Positions 1 to 11,284 of a DNA stretch of 64,000 nt are shown here, in pieces. Origin of the DNA: Sacculina carcini (Eukaryota > Arthropoda > Thecostraca > Sacculinidae); NCBI GenBank assembly GCA_916048095.2, contig OU696582.1, forward strand, positions 3,974,001 through 4,038,000, in the 5' to 3' direction. The notes under the pieces are model-generated. The model was not told the origin of the DNA and made no database searches. It worked only from the letters and a program-made list of their open reading frames with translations. The translations under genes were made by a program, and so were the position numbers. Each line of letters begins with the position of its first letter. Position 1 is the first letter of the stretch.

Positions 1-9
1 ATTGCTACA

Positions 10-21
10 AGCTATTTCGGC
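10..21 (+). promoter_or_regulatory. Candidate primer-binding site complementary to the tRNA-Phe 5' end
   Basis: The bases AGCTATTTCGGC directly follow the LTR end CTACA. They are the exact reverse complement of the first 12 nt of the common eukaryotic tRNA-Phe(GAA), GCCGAAATAGCT. A canonical gypsy site would begin TGG and pair with the tRNA 3' CCA end. The position at the LTR edge and the parallel in element 2 support a priming role. The mechanism is inferred. Confidence 0.5.
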
Positions 22-22
22 C

Positions 23-858
23 ATGTCTACTGAGGCTGGAAAGGCACACTCAGATACGCAGCTCAGCATGACAAGTGAAATGGAGCAGAATTGTTCAGCT
101 TCCGGTATTGCCTTGCCGGCTAGTGCACGAACGCCGCAGCCAATGTTCGATGCGCGGCTGATTGCAGAATACGACTGTACCGGCGACGTGGCTGAATGGC
201 TCGCACGGGCTGAAACATTGTGTTCCTTACGAGGTGTGGATGTAGCCGGTGTAATCCACTGAGATTGACAGGCGGATCATTGGCTGTTTGGTCTCAGCTG
301 CCAGCGGCAAGTCGATGTTAGTTTCCAGCGGTGAAGCAGGCTCTGCAGGCGGCTTTCGCATAAGATGAGTATGCCGCGTATGAGGAATTCACGAGGCGGC
401 ATTTGCGTGAAGGTGAATCACCGGATGTATTTTTAGCCGATCTGCAGCGACTTTCTTCACTGTTTGGCGGGGTATCTGAACGAGCGTTGATATGCTCTTT
501 TGTCGCGGGGCTGCCCGATCAAGTCAAACGGAAAATTCGTTCGGGTGCCAAAGCAGACAGTATGGATTTGCCAACTCTACTGGTGCTGACTCGGGCCATG
601 CTGCGCGATGAAAGAAGCTATGCTGCTGGAGCCTCTCAGTATGCACGTAACCATTCCATTCACAGACAACGAGCCTCGGTTAATATTGGGAACAGACGAA
701 GAGCTCCCAGAAAGTGCTGGAACTGCGGAGAAATTGGTCACTTCGCCGCTGCTTGCCCGTGCAAAGACGTGAACACTCAGTGCACTAGACATTCACCGGT
801 GGGCATTGCTGGTTCTGAACGAACGGGAAACGACGAAGGGAGGGAGAGATGCACATAG
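23..858 (+). pseudogene. gag remnant of element 1 (one visible CCHC knuckle)
   Basis: A start codon at 23 begins a reading frame that stops near 262. Gag-like sequence resumes from about 403 to 858 after a frame break. The N-terminal part has the pattern F-D-x-R-x-I/L, then G-D-V-x-E-W, also seen in element 2 gag. The second part has the shared ESPDVFLADL segment and one zinc knuckle (CWNCGEIGHFAAAC) near 715-760. The second knuckle of element 2 is not recognisable. The frame ends in a possible -1 frameshift site at 825-831, overlapping the protease frame. Non-functional as it stands. Confidence 0.8.
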
Positions 859-876
859 GCACCAGTGCAGTCTCCC
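825..876 (+). promoter_or_regulatory. Candidate -1 ribosomal frameshift site between gag and pol (element 1)
   Basis: The heptamer GGGAAAC at 825-831 reads G GGA AAC in the gag frame, the required phase for -1 slippage. It is followed by a 10-nt spacer and a 6-bp stem (GGGAGA at 842-847 with TCTCCC at 871-876). The -1 frame is that of the protease segment from 849. Element 2 has the same architecture with a different heptamer. Confidence 0.5.
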
Positions 877-2612
877 GCAGAAATATAGTTTCTTCCGGTG
901 CTCTTCCTGTTGTTAATCTGGTCATTAACGGTCAACGCCGGTGGGTGCTGGTGGATACCGGGTGTACCGATACCATCATTCATACTGCAATCTACAGGAA
1001 GTGGGTCCCTTGCAAGACTAGGTTGACCACCATGAGCAGTTAACCACTGGCGTGCTGCGGCACTAGTTTTATTAGAATTGAAGTTCCGTCCGGACACGTG
1101 ATGCACGTTGAGTGGCTGGTTGTAATGAAGAAACCTCTTGGATTCGACGTTGTTCTCGGCATGTCCGGTATTACGGCTCTTGGAGGAGTGAATGTTATGT
1201 CCCCGCATCGAGTGTCGTTTGGCGAGCCAGACGGAACAGGACGTGTGGCACTGGGTACGGCACGTAACGCCAACGAAGGTGAGGAACATAAATTAAACAT
1301 AGACACCAAAGATTTTAGTGTAGCGTATGACGTACGTAACAGAAAGTGGACAGTGACCTGGAAATGGGAGCGAGGTACCGGCCCAGATTTCTTACGTAAT
1401 AAGGTAGCCAATTACGGAGTTGCAACTGAAATGAAAACCGAGTTTGACAATGAGGTTCAAGAATGGATAAACCAGGCGTGGTTAGTACCGCACTGTAAAA
1501 ACGTTCACGGAGTGCCACGGGGTCTAATTCCACTAATGGCTGTTAAACAGAAAAGTCGGTCGAAGGTTAGACCAGTGCTTGACTACCGGGAGCTTAATGA
1601 GCATCTTTTGTGCCACACGGCCGATGCGGATGTGTGCGTTGAGCAGTTGCGTAAATGGCGTCGGCACGGAGGGCAAATTGCTGTGGTTGACTTAAAGAAA
1701 GCGTATCTGCAATTACACGTTGATGAACAATTATGGGTATATCAAACTGTTGAGGTAAACGGTAGATTATACTGCTTGACACGACTGGGCTTTGGATTAT
1801 GTATTGCGCCCCAAGTGATGAAGGAAGTTGTAAAAGTTGTCTTGAAACAAGATAAAAGGATCAACGACGCTGTTAATCCGTATGTTGATGATTTGCTCGT
1901 TAATGATGAGCTCATGAGTGCTGAGGCCGTCGCCCTCCATTTCAGCAATTATGGTTTGTCATGCAAACCACCTGAGTATGTGGATAATGGTGCTCGGTTA
2001 CTGGGCATGCGAGTCTCGCGCGTATCAGGTGAACTCTGCTGGAGGCGAGATGTAGCGGTAGACCAGCCTCCTACTCGGGTGACCAGGCGATCAGTCTTTT
2101 CATGGTGCGGGCAGCTGGTGGCTCACTTACCTCTGTGTAGGTGGCTTCGACCGGCTGCTGCATGGCTGAAACGACGTGCAAACATGCTATCGGAAGGCTG
2201 GGATGATCCAATTCACGATTCTTCGATTCACCAGCATCTGACTGCAGTTTACAAACGAGTGGTAGATGCAGATCCAGCGCACGGTTGTTGGTGCGTTCCA
2301 GATCATTCTGCTGTGGTATGGACCGATGCAAGCTCGCTAGCTATGGGCGTCTTGGTTGAGTCACCACAGGGAAAAATCATCGTAGATGCATGCAGGCTGC
2401 GACGCGACGATTGCAGCCACATTAACATGGCAGAATTGGACGCGGCAGTTCGAGGGATGAATATTGTCATTACCTGGGAAATGGTGCGAGTGGACTTACG
2501 CACAGACTCGCTGACTGTATTTAGGTGGTTAAATGACGCGATATGCGGCCGAGCTCTTCTACGTACTAAAGCTAGCGGTGAAATGCTTATACGTCGCAGA
2601 GTGGAAATTGTT
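849..2612 (+). pseudogene. pol remnant of element 1: protease, reverse transcriptase, RNase H
   Basis: The protease carries VDTGC near 950-965 and stops near 1043. The frame continues from about 1098 through a gypsy-like RT: VRPVLDYRELN near 1570, DLKKAYLQL near 1690, LTRLGFGL near 1780 and the catalytic YVDD near 1880. RNase H residues follow: WTDAS near 2320, AELDA near 2435, RTDSL near 2505. The same motif order and spacing occur in element 2. At about 2612 the frame runs into the (TTTTG)n end of a LINE insertion. The catalytic motifs survive, but the reading frame is broken and interrupted. Confidence 0.8.
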
Positions 2613-3012
2613 TGTTTTGTTTTGTTTTGTTTTCATTCACACCAACCAACAGGATGTCATCCCAATTATAGGCGGAGTACACATAATACAATTCACGAAA
2701 GCAAATAGCAAATATAAGATTCTAAAACTTGGAAAAAAAAATGTATATATAAAAAGTCAATTTTAAAAACAGACTGCGAAGTGCAGAACGACTGATATTC
2801 AGGATGTCTATACCGGGCTGATTATTCACTAGCTTGTTGTAGTATAGAGGCAAGCGAGCGTGCCATATTCTACCAGTGACCACGGTGCGCGTTGGTTGTA
2901 TGTGCAGGGGGTCCCGGGGTCGCACACCTGGTCTTGGTACTCTCCATCCGACTCGTGACAGCAGCTGCGGAGAGTCGAGTCTGTTTTTCATTATAGAATA
3001 AAGAAACGCGAC
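2613..3012 (-). mobile_element. 5'-truncated LINE, 3' end, inserted in element 1 pol
   Basis: Read on the - strand, this is the C-terminal end of a non-LTR retrotransposon ORF2 (about 2991-2722). It shows the RVPRPGVRPRDPLH-type segment common at LINE ends, and a loop ending in a hydrophobic NISRSALRSLF stretch. A short 3' UTR and a (CAAAA)n tail abutting 2613 follow. It separates the RNase H end (EIV) from the linker that resumes about 3015 (QLAEETG). No clear target-site duplication was found. The clade cannot be assigned from this short piece. Confidence 0.6.
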
Positions 3013-3700
3013 GTCGAGCCGTCGCCAACTGGCTGAAGAAACCGGTATTAGGTTGAATGTGACATTGGTGCGTTCGGAAGAGAATTGAGCTGATGCGTTG
3101 ACTAGAGTGCCGAAGCAATGGCTAAAGGATTACGGGAAAACATGTACGGTTGGAGTGCGTGCTGAACCCCCTAGATACGAGAGGACCGAGGCAGCCATTA
3201 ACGAAATTCATGCTAACGCAGGTCATCCTGGTATACGCCGCACTTTGTATTTTGCTCGCCGTGAATTACCATGATTCATTTCAGGATCTGCAGTAAGGAA
3301 CGTTATAGAAGCTTGTGATGTATGCCAATCAATCGATCCCGCTCCAGCGAAATGGTGTCATGGCACTTTGGGAGTCGATGAGGCGTGGTGGTGTCTTGCA
3401 ATAGATGTTACGCATGTTCGCGACAAATCATATTCAAGGTTTTGCTTGTGGAGATATTTGCCGAGAGTTAATGTAGAGAGTGTCACGGGACAGCTAGAAG
3501 ATATTTTCCTAGAGCGCGGCGCCCCGGTCGACCGTCTTTCAGATAACGACAGTGTGTTTCGTAGTAGAGGGATGGCTGCTTTTGCGTCGCGGTGGAAAGT
3601 CAGACTGAGATTCATAGCGGCGCATGCTCCTCACGGTAATGGCATCATTGAACGGAATCACCGATCAATAAAGGTGATAATGGCTCGAAAGGGATGTCGA
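3013..3700 (+). pseudogene. pol remnant of element 1: integrase zinc finger and core
   Basis: After the LINE insertion the frame resumes with the RNase H tail (ADALTRVPKQWL, preceded by an in-frame stop). The integrase HHCC finger follows (HANAGHPG near 3208; CDVC near 3318), then the core. The DDE residues sit in LAIDVTHV (near 3400), LSDNDSVF (near 3540) and GNGIIER (near 3640). At least one more stop lies between finger and core. The protein breaks off near 3700 at the next insertion. Confidence 0.8.
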
Positions 3701-4216
3701 GTTTGTTTGTTTGTTTGTTTGCATGTATTGTCATTCAACATCAAGTACACAAATAAAACACTACAAAAACAAAACAAATGACAAAGTCCGCCGAGCATCG
3801 CTCCTTAGCAGACTTGATGTTAATTATATGGAATGAATATAGTTGACATTTGTGATGGATAGTAATATAGCAAACTACACATATATATGATAATATGCAT
3901 GAGTACAAGGGTATACACTGATTATACTAACTCTCTCACACACACGCGCGCACATACACCAACACACACACACACACACTAACATACACATATACAGACA
4001 TCAATACACCAACACACACACACACTAACATACACATATACACACATCAATACACCAACACACACACATACAATAACATACACATATACACACATCAATA
4101 CACCAGCACACACACACACACACACACATATTAACATACACATATACACACATCAATACACCAACATACACACACACCTGGCAATACAATATACAAAATA
4201 TCCAGGCTTTTTACAG
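3701..4216 (-). mobile_element. LINE-type tail insertion with CA-rich minisatellite in element 1 integrase
   Basis: Integrase coding stops at 3700 and resumes about 4217. The inserted segment begins, on the + strand, with (GTTT)n, i.e. a (CAAA)n tail on the - strand, as in the 2613 insertion. It runs through non-coding sequence into CA-rich repeats. No coding part was recognised. The call as a LINE 3' end rests on the tail and is tentative. Confidence 0.4.
3957..4170. repeat. CA-rich minisatellite, about four copies of a 48-59 bp unit
   Basis: Each unit has a variable (AC)n run, then a constant part containing TAACATACACATATACA and CATCAATACACCA. Copies start near 3957, 4010, 4056 and 4103. 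Variation is mainly in the AC run length. Confidence 0.85.
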
Positions 4217-4782
4217 TGTGAGTGAGTGAGGCAGTCTATCTGTATAACAACACACCACGAGATGGAGACTCTGGATACTCGGCCCAAGCCGCTGGTGTCT
4301 ATTCATACCGAATACGTGATCTGTTACGGTCTAAGTGCGGAGAGTGTTCTCTAAACGACGTTGAGGAAACAGGATGTCGTTTCTCTCCAGGGGATCGTGT
4401 ATGGGTGCGACGAGAAGGGACTCGCTGTGATAAGAGATCACAAACGGGTTTGGTAACAGGTTTGGTTTCTCCTACAGTCGAGGAAGTGAATGGCATGCCG
4501 AGACATGTGAAGGATCTGAGAAAGGGGAACTTGAGCCTTGGTGACAACGGCGTACCCACAACTGTTACAGACAGTAACGAGGACCCGATACTTGTGCCCG
4601 CCACTGCACAGCAAGCTACTGAGACCGCGCCGATACGCCATGAACCTGCTGAAGAAGAAGTCGCCGACAACAATTCGGTAGTTGGTCCGGTGCAGCTGAC
4701 CAGCGCATCAGAAGTGGTCGATGTAACGGCATCAACTAATGCACCAGCGATGCACCAGAATATTCACGTTTTTGTGTGCTGA
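4217..4782 (+). pseudogene. pol remnant of element 1: integrase C-terminal region
   Basis: The frame resumes with SEAVYLYNNTP, matching the segment after the integrase core in element 2. It continues through the C-terminal FSPGDRVWVRREG / VEEVNGMPRHVKDLR region, the counterpart of FDIGDRVWVRRPG / IEVDGMNRHVRDLR in element 2. From about 4757 the DNA is satellite A sequence, so the last residues before the stop at 4780 are not native. Confidence 0.75.
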
Positions 4783-5330
4783 TTTTGCCTTTTTGACTTT
4801 GTTATTTACACTTCACACCGCCGTAACTTTTTTTAATACACTTTGGAAAATAAAAAATTATACCGTGTTGTAGAAAACAAAATTCCCAGCATGATGGTAT
4901 CATTTATTTAGATGTGTGATATTTAGTTTTTGAGAAATAGAGAAAAAAGTAAGGAAAATCGGACGCCCGGAGTTTTATGATATTTTGAATGTAGATTGAA
5001 ATTTTGTCATTTTTACATCTTTTATATTCAATTTTTGGATATGAATTATAGCTTATCCTGTTGAACGGAAAATTTTCTACACAGTGGTATAATCTGTATT
5101 GCTGTACCGTTTCTGGTTTAAGAGAACTCGATGGCAGAATATTGACCAAAATTCTCGCATTTTTCAGGGTTCATTTCGTCTTTTCACCGCTATATTTTTT
5201 TTTTTAATTTAAAATGTAGCCTAAAGTGTAGACAAGAAAATTTCCAACGTGATGGTACAAATTGTTAGCGGTTAGGACAAGTGGTGGCCGAGTAGTAGCT
5301 GATAGAAAATGGACCAAGGAGGGTGGGACA

Positions 5331-5377
<47 letters not shown>

Positions 5378-5400
5378 ACTGAGGATCTCTTTTATATATA
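4757..5400. repeat. Satellite A, terminal variant units
   Basis: Contains the A landmarks CACACCGCCGTAACTTT, TATACCGTGTTGTAGAAAACAAA and GATGGTAT. It ends with the variant part that closes every A array (GGGTGGGACAGACACACA, a CA run, GAGGATCTCTTTTATATATA). The same closing segment recurs at about 14341-14960, 18905-19530 and 27715-28320. Confidence 0.8.
5331..5374. repeat. (CA)n microsatellite
   Basis: About 20 CA dinucleotides at the A/B repeat boundary. A related but shorter CA/CAGA tract occurs at the same point of other A arrays (14927-14942, 19485-19508, 28270-28311). Confidence 0.95.
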
Positions 5401-8285
5401 TACTAGCATTAAAACCCGCCCGTTGTGCGGAGGAATTCATAAAATGGAATTAATATTCATAAAAATTCATATTCATAATAAATATTCCAAATTAAAAAAG
5501 AAAATTAAAACTCATAAGTGTCTTACTCAATAGGAAAGTCCAAGTGTGAATATTTTTTATTTTATTTTGACATAATATTTTCCCTCAACCCGCCTCATAT
5601 ATAAACCCACCCATTGTGCGGAATAATTCAGAACACAAACACGTAACAAACAATGAAAATTCTAGCATGTAAACCCGCCCGTCGAGCGAAACAGTTCATA
5701 CGATTAGATTTGTATTCAATTCATAAGAGAAAAGGAATATGAATTAAAAAAGAGTGGAGTAAACCCATAAAAAAGTCTAAATTTCTATATTTTCATGTTT
5801 ATTTTCACAAAATAGTTTGCCTAAACCGCCTCATACATGCCCGTCGTGCTGAATAATTCAGAACTCAGACACGAAACAATGAAAAATGACTACACTTTTT
5901 CATCATAATGTTTCCAAAATATTTTCATAAAATTAAATTCATATTTTATTCATAAACATATTGCAAATTAAAAAAGAAAAAAGATATACTCATCAAAATC
6001 TTACTCAATTGAAAAGTCTATACTCAATTATTTTTATTTTTATTTTGACAACATATTTTCCTTTAACCCGCCTCATATTGAAACCCGCCCGTCGTGCTCA
6101 ACCATTCATGAAATAAAATGCATATTCAATCCATAGAATAAACTGTATAAAAATTAAAAAGCAAAAAATTTAACCTGTAAATACGTTCACCAATAAAAAC
6201 TCTAAATGTTAATATTTTAATTATAAATTTGACAAAATATTATCCCTTAATCCACCTCATATTTAAACCTACCCGTCGTGCGGAATAATTCAGAACACTA
6301 ACACGTACGAAACAATGAAAATTCTAGCATGTAAACCCCCCCCCCCCGTCGTGCGAAACAGTTCATAATATTAAATTTGTATTCAATTCATAAGAGAAAA
6401 GGAATATGAATTGAAAAAGAGTGGAGTAAACCCATAACAAAGTCTATATTTCTATATTTTAATATTTATTTTTATATAAGTTTGCCTAAACCGCCTCATA
6501 TTTAAACCTGCCCGTCGTGCTGAATAATTCAGAACTCAGACACGAAACAATGAAAAATGACTACACATTTTCATCATAATGTTTCCAAGATAAGATGTAT
6601 AAAGGTGAATATTTTTATTTATATTTGGACAAAATATTTCCCTCAAATAGCATCATATTCAAGCCTGCCCGTCGTACGGAATAATTCAGAACTCAAACAC
6701 GACTTAATGAAAAATGATGAAAAATCAAACATTTTCATCAGAATGTTTGCAAAATATATTTATAACTTAACATAATTCCCCAACATCATTTGCACAAGTA
6801 CTATTGTACTTTTACCAGTATAATATTAACTGCCAAAAATGCATATACATACATTCATATACAGTTATATACATACATTATATTCCGCATTCATATTAAA
6901 CCCAATATATCCTGACGCAATCCTACCAAACCCAACCCAACCATCCCATCTTATCTTATATCATCTCATCCACTCTTAGTATCAATCACGCGGCCAATAA
7001 TGTTCTCACAGCCCGCCAATATAATATAGAAACCAAACTGTAATACAGATTAATTCACATTTATTGTATAATGCGATTTAATTATATATTATTTAACTTA
7101 AGTTCTCATATAGCATTAAAACCCGGCCGTTGTGCGGAGGAATTCATAAAATGAAACTCATATATAAAAAAATTGATATTCATAAAAAATATTACAAATT
7201 AAATAAGAAAAAAATGTAAACTCATGAGTGTCTTACTCAATAGAAAAGTCCAAATGTGAATCTTTATATTTTAATTTTGACAAAATATTTCCTCTTCACC
7301 CGCCTCATATTTAAACCTGCCCGTCGTGAGGAATAATTCAGAACACAAACACGTAACAAACAATGAAAATTCTAGCATGTAAACCCGCCCATCGTGCGAA
7401 ACAAGTAATGCTATTGAATTTGTACTCAATTCATAAAAGAAAAGGAATATGAATTAAAAATGAATAGAGTATACCCATATATAGTTTATATTTCTATATC
7501 TGTATATTTATTTTAACCAAATAGTTTGACAAACCATCTCATATTTAAATTTATTTAAACCTGCCCGTCGTGCTTAATAATTCAGAACTCAAACACGAAA
7601 CAATGAAAAATGACTAAGCTTTTTTATCATAATGTTTCCAAAATATATTTATACCTTAACATCACCATCTACCATTGACACCCGCCCATTGTGCCGAACA
7701 ATTAATAAAGTAAAATAAATATTGAATTCATAAAGGGAAACGAATACGAATATAAAAACATAAATAAATAAAAAGTATTAACCAATAGAAAAGTCTAAAT
7801 ATGAATGTGTTATTTTACATGTGGCAACATATTTTCTATCCATCATCCTCGTATTCCCTCCAGCCACCCGCCCGTCGTGCGCAACGATTAATAAAATATA
7901 ATAAATATAAAGGCAAAAAGCTTAACCAATAGAAAAATATAAGTTTTTAAATTCCTATTTTAATTGTTTCCCTTCAACACACCTCAAATTCAAACCCGTC
8001 CTTCGTATGTAGCACTATCAAAACAATGAAACTTTCTGTCATCTCTATAATTCCAGGTGAATGCTTCCGCTAAAACAGCATATGCATATAGTTGGCATTG
8101 CATGATATTGCAACCCATATCCTTGTGCAACTTTAGCTTATGCAACTTGAAATTAAACCAATTAAATTACACAGTAAATTTCAGTAGTTTTCTTTGTTCC
8201 CTGTAGCATTTTACCCGCCCGTCGTGCGTAACCATTCGTGTGTAAATATTGAGGACAATAAAGCCTTTCTATTCAGTATAGTGTA
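5401..8285. repeat. Repeat block B1
   Basis: AT-rich DNA with a GC-rich core (consensus close to CCCGCCCGTCGTGCGGAA) recurring every 60-450 bp, for example near 5416, 5672, 6082, 6268, 6507, 6663, 7112, 7312, 7866 and 8213. One core type is followed by AATTCATAAAAT, the other by TAATTCAGAACTC and ACACGAAAC. No protein-coding gene was recognised. The part from 7223 is duplicated at 28326. Confidence 0.8.
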
Positions 8286-8545
8286 GCATTAATTAAACTG
8301 TACCCAATAAAACCACACCATCCATGCCTGGAGCTAATATGATGCATTCTTAATTGTGATTGGGCTTCAGTGAAATTTAATCGGTGTATATTCCTGTGTA
8401 ATCGCAAGTGCGCATAATAGCTGTCAAATTGGTAATATGTGCTTTTGACTTTACACCGCCGTAACTTTCTTCAGATACACTTTGGAAAATTACAAATTAT
8501 ACCGTATTGTAGAAAACAAGATTTCTAGCACGATGGTATATCATA
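8286..8545. repeat. Short satellite A segment
   Basis: Begins with the A-array entry sequence (CCATGCCTGGAGCTAATATG, then TTCCTGTGTAATCGCAAGTG). It holds one half-unit ending at GCACGATGGTATA before passing directly into block B at 8546. Confidence 0.75.
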
Positions 8546-11284
8546 GCATTAAAACCCGCCCGTTGTGCGGAGCAATTCATAAAAATATTGCAAATTATAA
8601 ATAAATAAGGCAAACTCATAAAAACCTTAATAAATTAAAAAGTCTAAATTTCATTATTTTTAATTTTATTTTGACAAAATATTTTCACTCAGCCCGCCTC
8701 ATATTTAAACCGGGCCGACGTGCGGAATAATTCAGAACTCGAACACCATCCGTTCGGGTTCTTTAAGTCAAATCCATTAGTTTTGTATATGAATTCATTC
8801 TACACGGTGAAATTGAACGTTTTATTGCTGCCCGCGGGACATTTTTATTTCATAAAAATGAGCCATCGCTTCGTTTGCGCTTGAAGCCCCTGATCATTGA
8901 ACCAGCGAACCGTGAACCAGCGCAATTATATCACCTCATATTCAAGCATAAATACACAGACAGACAGATAATTTCTTCTTTATGTATATATATAGCATTA
9001 AAACCCGCCCGTTATGCGGAGCAATTCGTAACATGAAATTCATATTCAATTAATAAAAAATATGGAAAAATAATAATGAAATAGGGTACACTCATAAAAA
9101 TATTCATCTATTGAAAATTAAGTTTAATTATTAAATAAATTAAAACTTATTATAAATATATTAAATATATTATAAATTTCGTTTATTATAAGTTTAATTA
9201 TTTTTATTTCGGCAAAATATTTCCCCTCAGTCCGCCTGAGTCATTTTTAAACCCGCCCGTCGTGCTGAATAATTCAGAACTCGAACACGATCCGTTCTGG
9301 ATCTTGAAGTCAAATCCATTGGTTTTGTGTATGGATTAATTCTACAGGGTAAATTAAACGTTCTATTGTCTATAGTTGCTGCCCGCGGAACATTTTTATT
9401 TAAAAAAAATTACCTTTTATTAAATGAACCATTCGAAAAAATGAACTAAAAAACAGTTTTTTTAAACCCGCCCGTCGTGCGGAACGATTCATACAATAAA
9501 ATTCATATTTGAAGTCAAATCCATTGGTTTTGTGTATGGATTAATTCTACAGGGGAAATTGAATGTTCTATTGTCTATAGTTGCTGCCCGCGGAACATTT
9601 TTATTTAAAAACAATTACCTTTTTTTAAATGAACCATTTGAAAAAATGAACTAAAAACACTTTTTTTAAACCCGCCCGTCGTGCGGAACAATGCATACAA
9701 TAAAACCCATATCAAATCCATAAAATATAATGAATACGAATTGAAAACCAAAAAATGTAACCTATAAATATCTTAACCAATAGAAAAGTCTAAATGTGAA
9801 TGTTTTTGTTATTATTTTGACAAATATTATCCCTCAACCCGCCTGATATATAAATCTGCCCGTCGTGTGGTATAATTCAGAACACAAACACGAAACAAAC
9901 AATGAAAGATGATGAAATCTTTTCATCAGTATGTTTCCAAACTATATTTATTACTTAACATCATTCCCCAATATCATTTGCTTAAGTACTATTTTACTTC
10001 TACCGCTATAATATTTATTGCTAAAATTTATATATTTTCGGCTATCATTAAAACCCAATATAACCTGAGTCAAACCTACCCAACCCAACCATTCAATATT
10101 GACCGCTCTCAGCCTAGTCTGAGGTGATTTAACTTATTAGTTTGTGATCACAAAATATACTGATGCGATCATAATTTGTAATCAGAAGACTGAGATTATC
10201 TACCCCAGGGGTCCCAAACACGCGGCCCACCAATACTTATCTCTCAACCCGCCAATATAGTATCGGAACCAAACTGTAAGGCAGCTATATTCACATTTGT
10301 TGCATAATGCGATATAATTATACACCATTATCATATTATCTCATAATTCCCAGTTAATGCTTCCACTAATGCATCATGCTCATACAGTTCTTATTTTTTG
10401 GATTACACCGATATTAAAGCCCTTGATATTACAGCCGATATTATATTATGCAATCTATATTCTGCTACGTATTATTCCTAATACATATATCATCAGATCG
10501 CAAAATAAATTTAAAGGTTCACATCATTCTCCAAAATCATTGGCTTAAGAGCTATTCTACTTTTATCGCTAGAATATTTACTGCTAGCAAAATATCATAT
10601 ACCTCGCTATCATTTAAACCCACTCTTTATAGATACATTTAAGCCGCCCGTCGTGCGGAACAGTTCATAAAATATAATTAATATTCTATTCATAAAAAAT
10701 TAGTGAAAATTGAAAAAGAAAAACAAACCCATAGGAATGTTGTAGCCAATATAAAAGTCTAAATGTGAAATTTATGTTTCAATTTAGAAAACATGTTTTT
10801 CCACAATCCGCCTCATATTTAAAGCTGCCCGTCGTGCGGAATAATTCAGAACTTGAACACGAAACAAACACAAAGAAAATTGATGAAAAACGACCAACAG
10901 AAAAATTCGAATATGTAAATTCTTGTTTTAATTATTGACGACGTTTTTCCCTCAACACTGCTCAAATTCACACCCGTCCTTCGTGTGTAGTAATTCAGAA
11001 GTGTAACACTATCAAAACAATGAAACTTTCTGTCATCTCTATAATTCCAGATTTATGCGTCTGCTGAAACAGCATATTCATATGGTTGACATTGCATGAT
11101 ATTACAACCCTTATCCTTATGCAACTTAAGCTTATGCAACTTGAAATTAAACCAATTAAATTATACAGTAAAATTCAGCAGTTAACTTTGTTCCCAGTAG
11201 TATGTTACCCGCCCGTCGGGCGGAACAATTCATGTGTAAATATTGAGGACAATAAAACCTTTCTACTCAGTATAGTATAGCATT
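8546..11284. repeat. Repeat block B2
   Basis: Same organisation as B1. It includes the segment near 8745-8990 (GTCAAATCCATTAG, CTGCCCGCGGGACA, ACAGACAGACAGA, TATATATATA) also seen near 15165, 19735 and 20200. A core near 11206 reads CCGCCCGTCGGGCGG, a perfect hairpin. Repeated copy at 29649-32388. Confidence 0.8.

Larger units (their letters stand above)
1..4782 (+). mobile_element. Degenerate Ty3/gypsy-like LTR retrotransposon (element 1), truncated at both ends
   Basis: The order gag, aspartic protease, reverse transcriptase, RNase H, integrase can be followed on the + strand. Residue patterns closely match the intact element at 21171-25355. The window opens in the last 9 bases of the 5' LTR (ending CTACA), followed by a priming-site-like 12-mer and the gag ATG at 23. 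Frameshifts and stops break gag and pol. Two insertions (about 2613-3012 and 3701-4216) split pol. No 3' LTR is present: around 4757 the pol tail runs straight into the tail of an A-type satellite unit. Inference: a long-dead relative of element 2, truncated by satellite rearrangement. Confidence 0.85.

Noticed and set aside
10357..10642. Short conserved frames in repeat blocks (also at 16726, 25732, 31460, 38221)
   Set aside because: They recur only because the DNA repeats; frames shift between copies and the composition is AT-driven.
5401..11284. CRISPR-like array from regularly repeated GC cores
   Set aside because: Spacing is irregular, flanks are themselves repetitive, no cas genes occur, and all context is eukaryotic.
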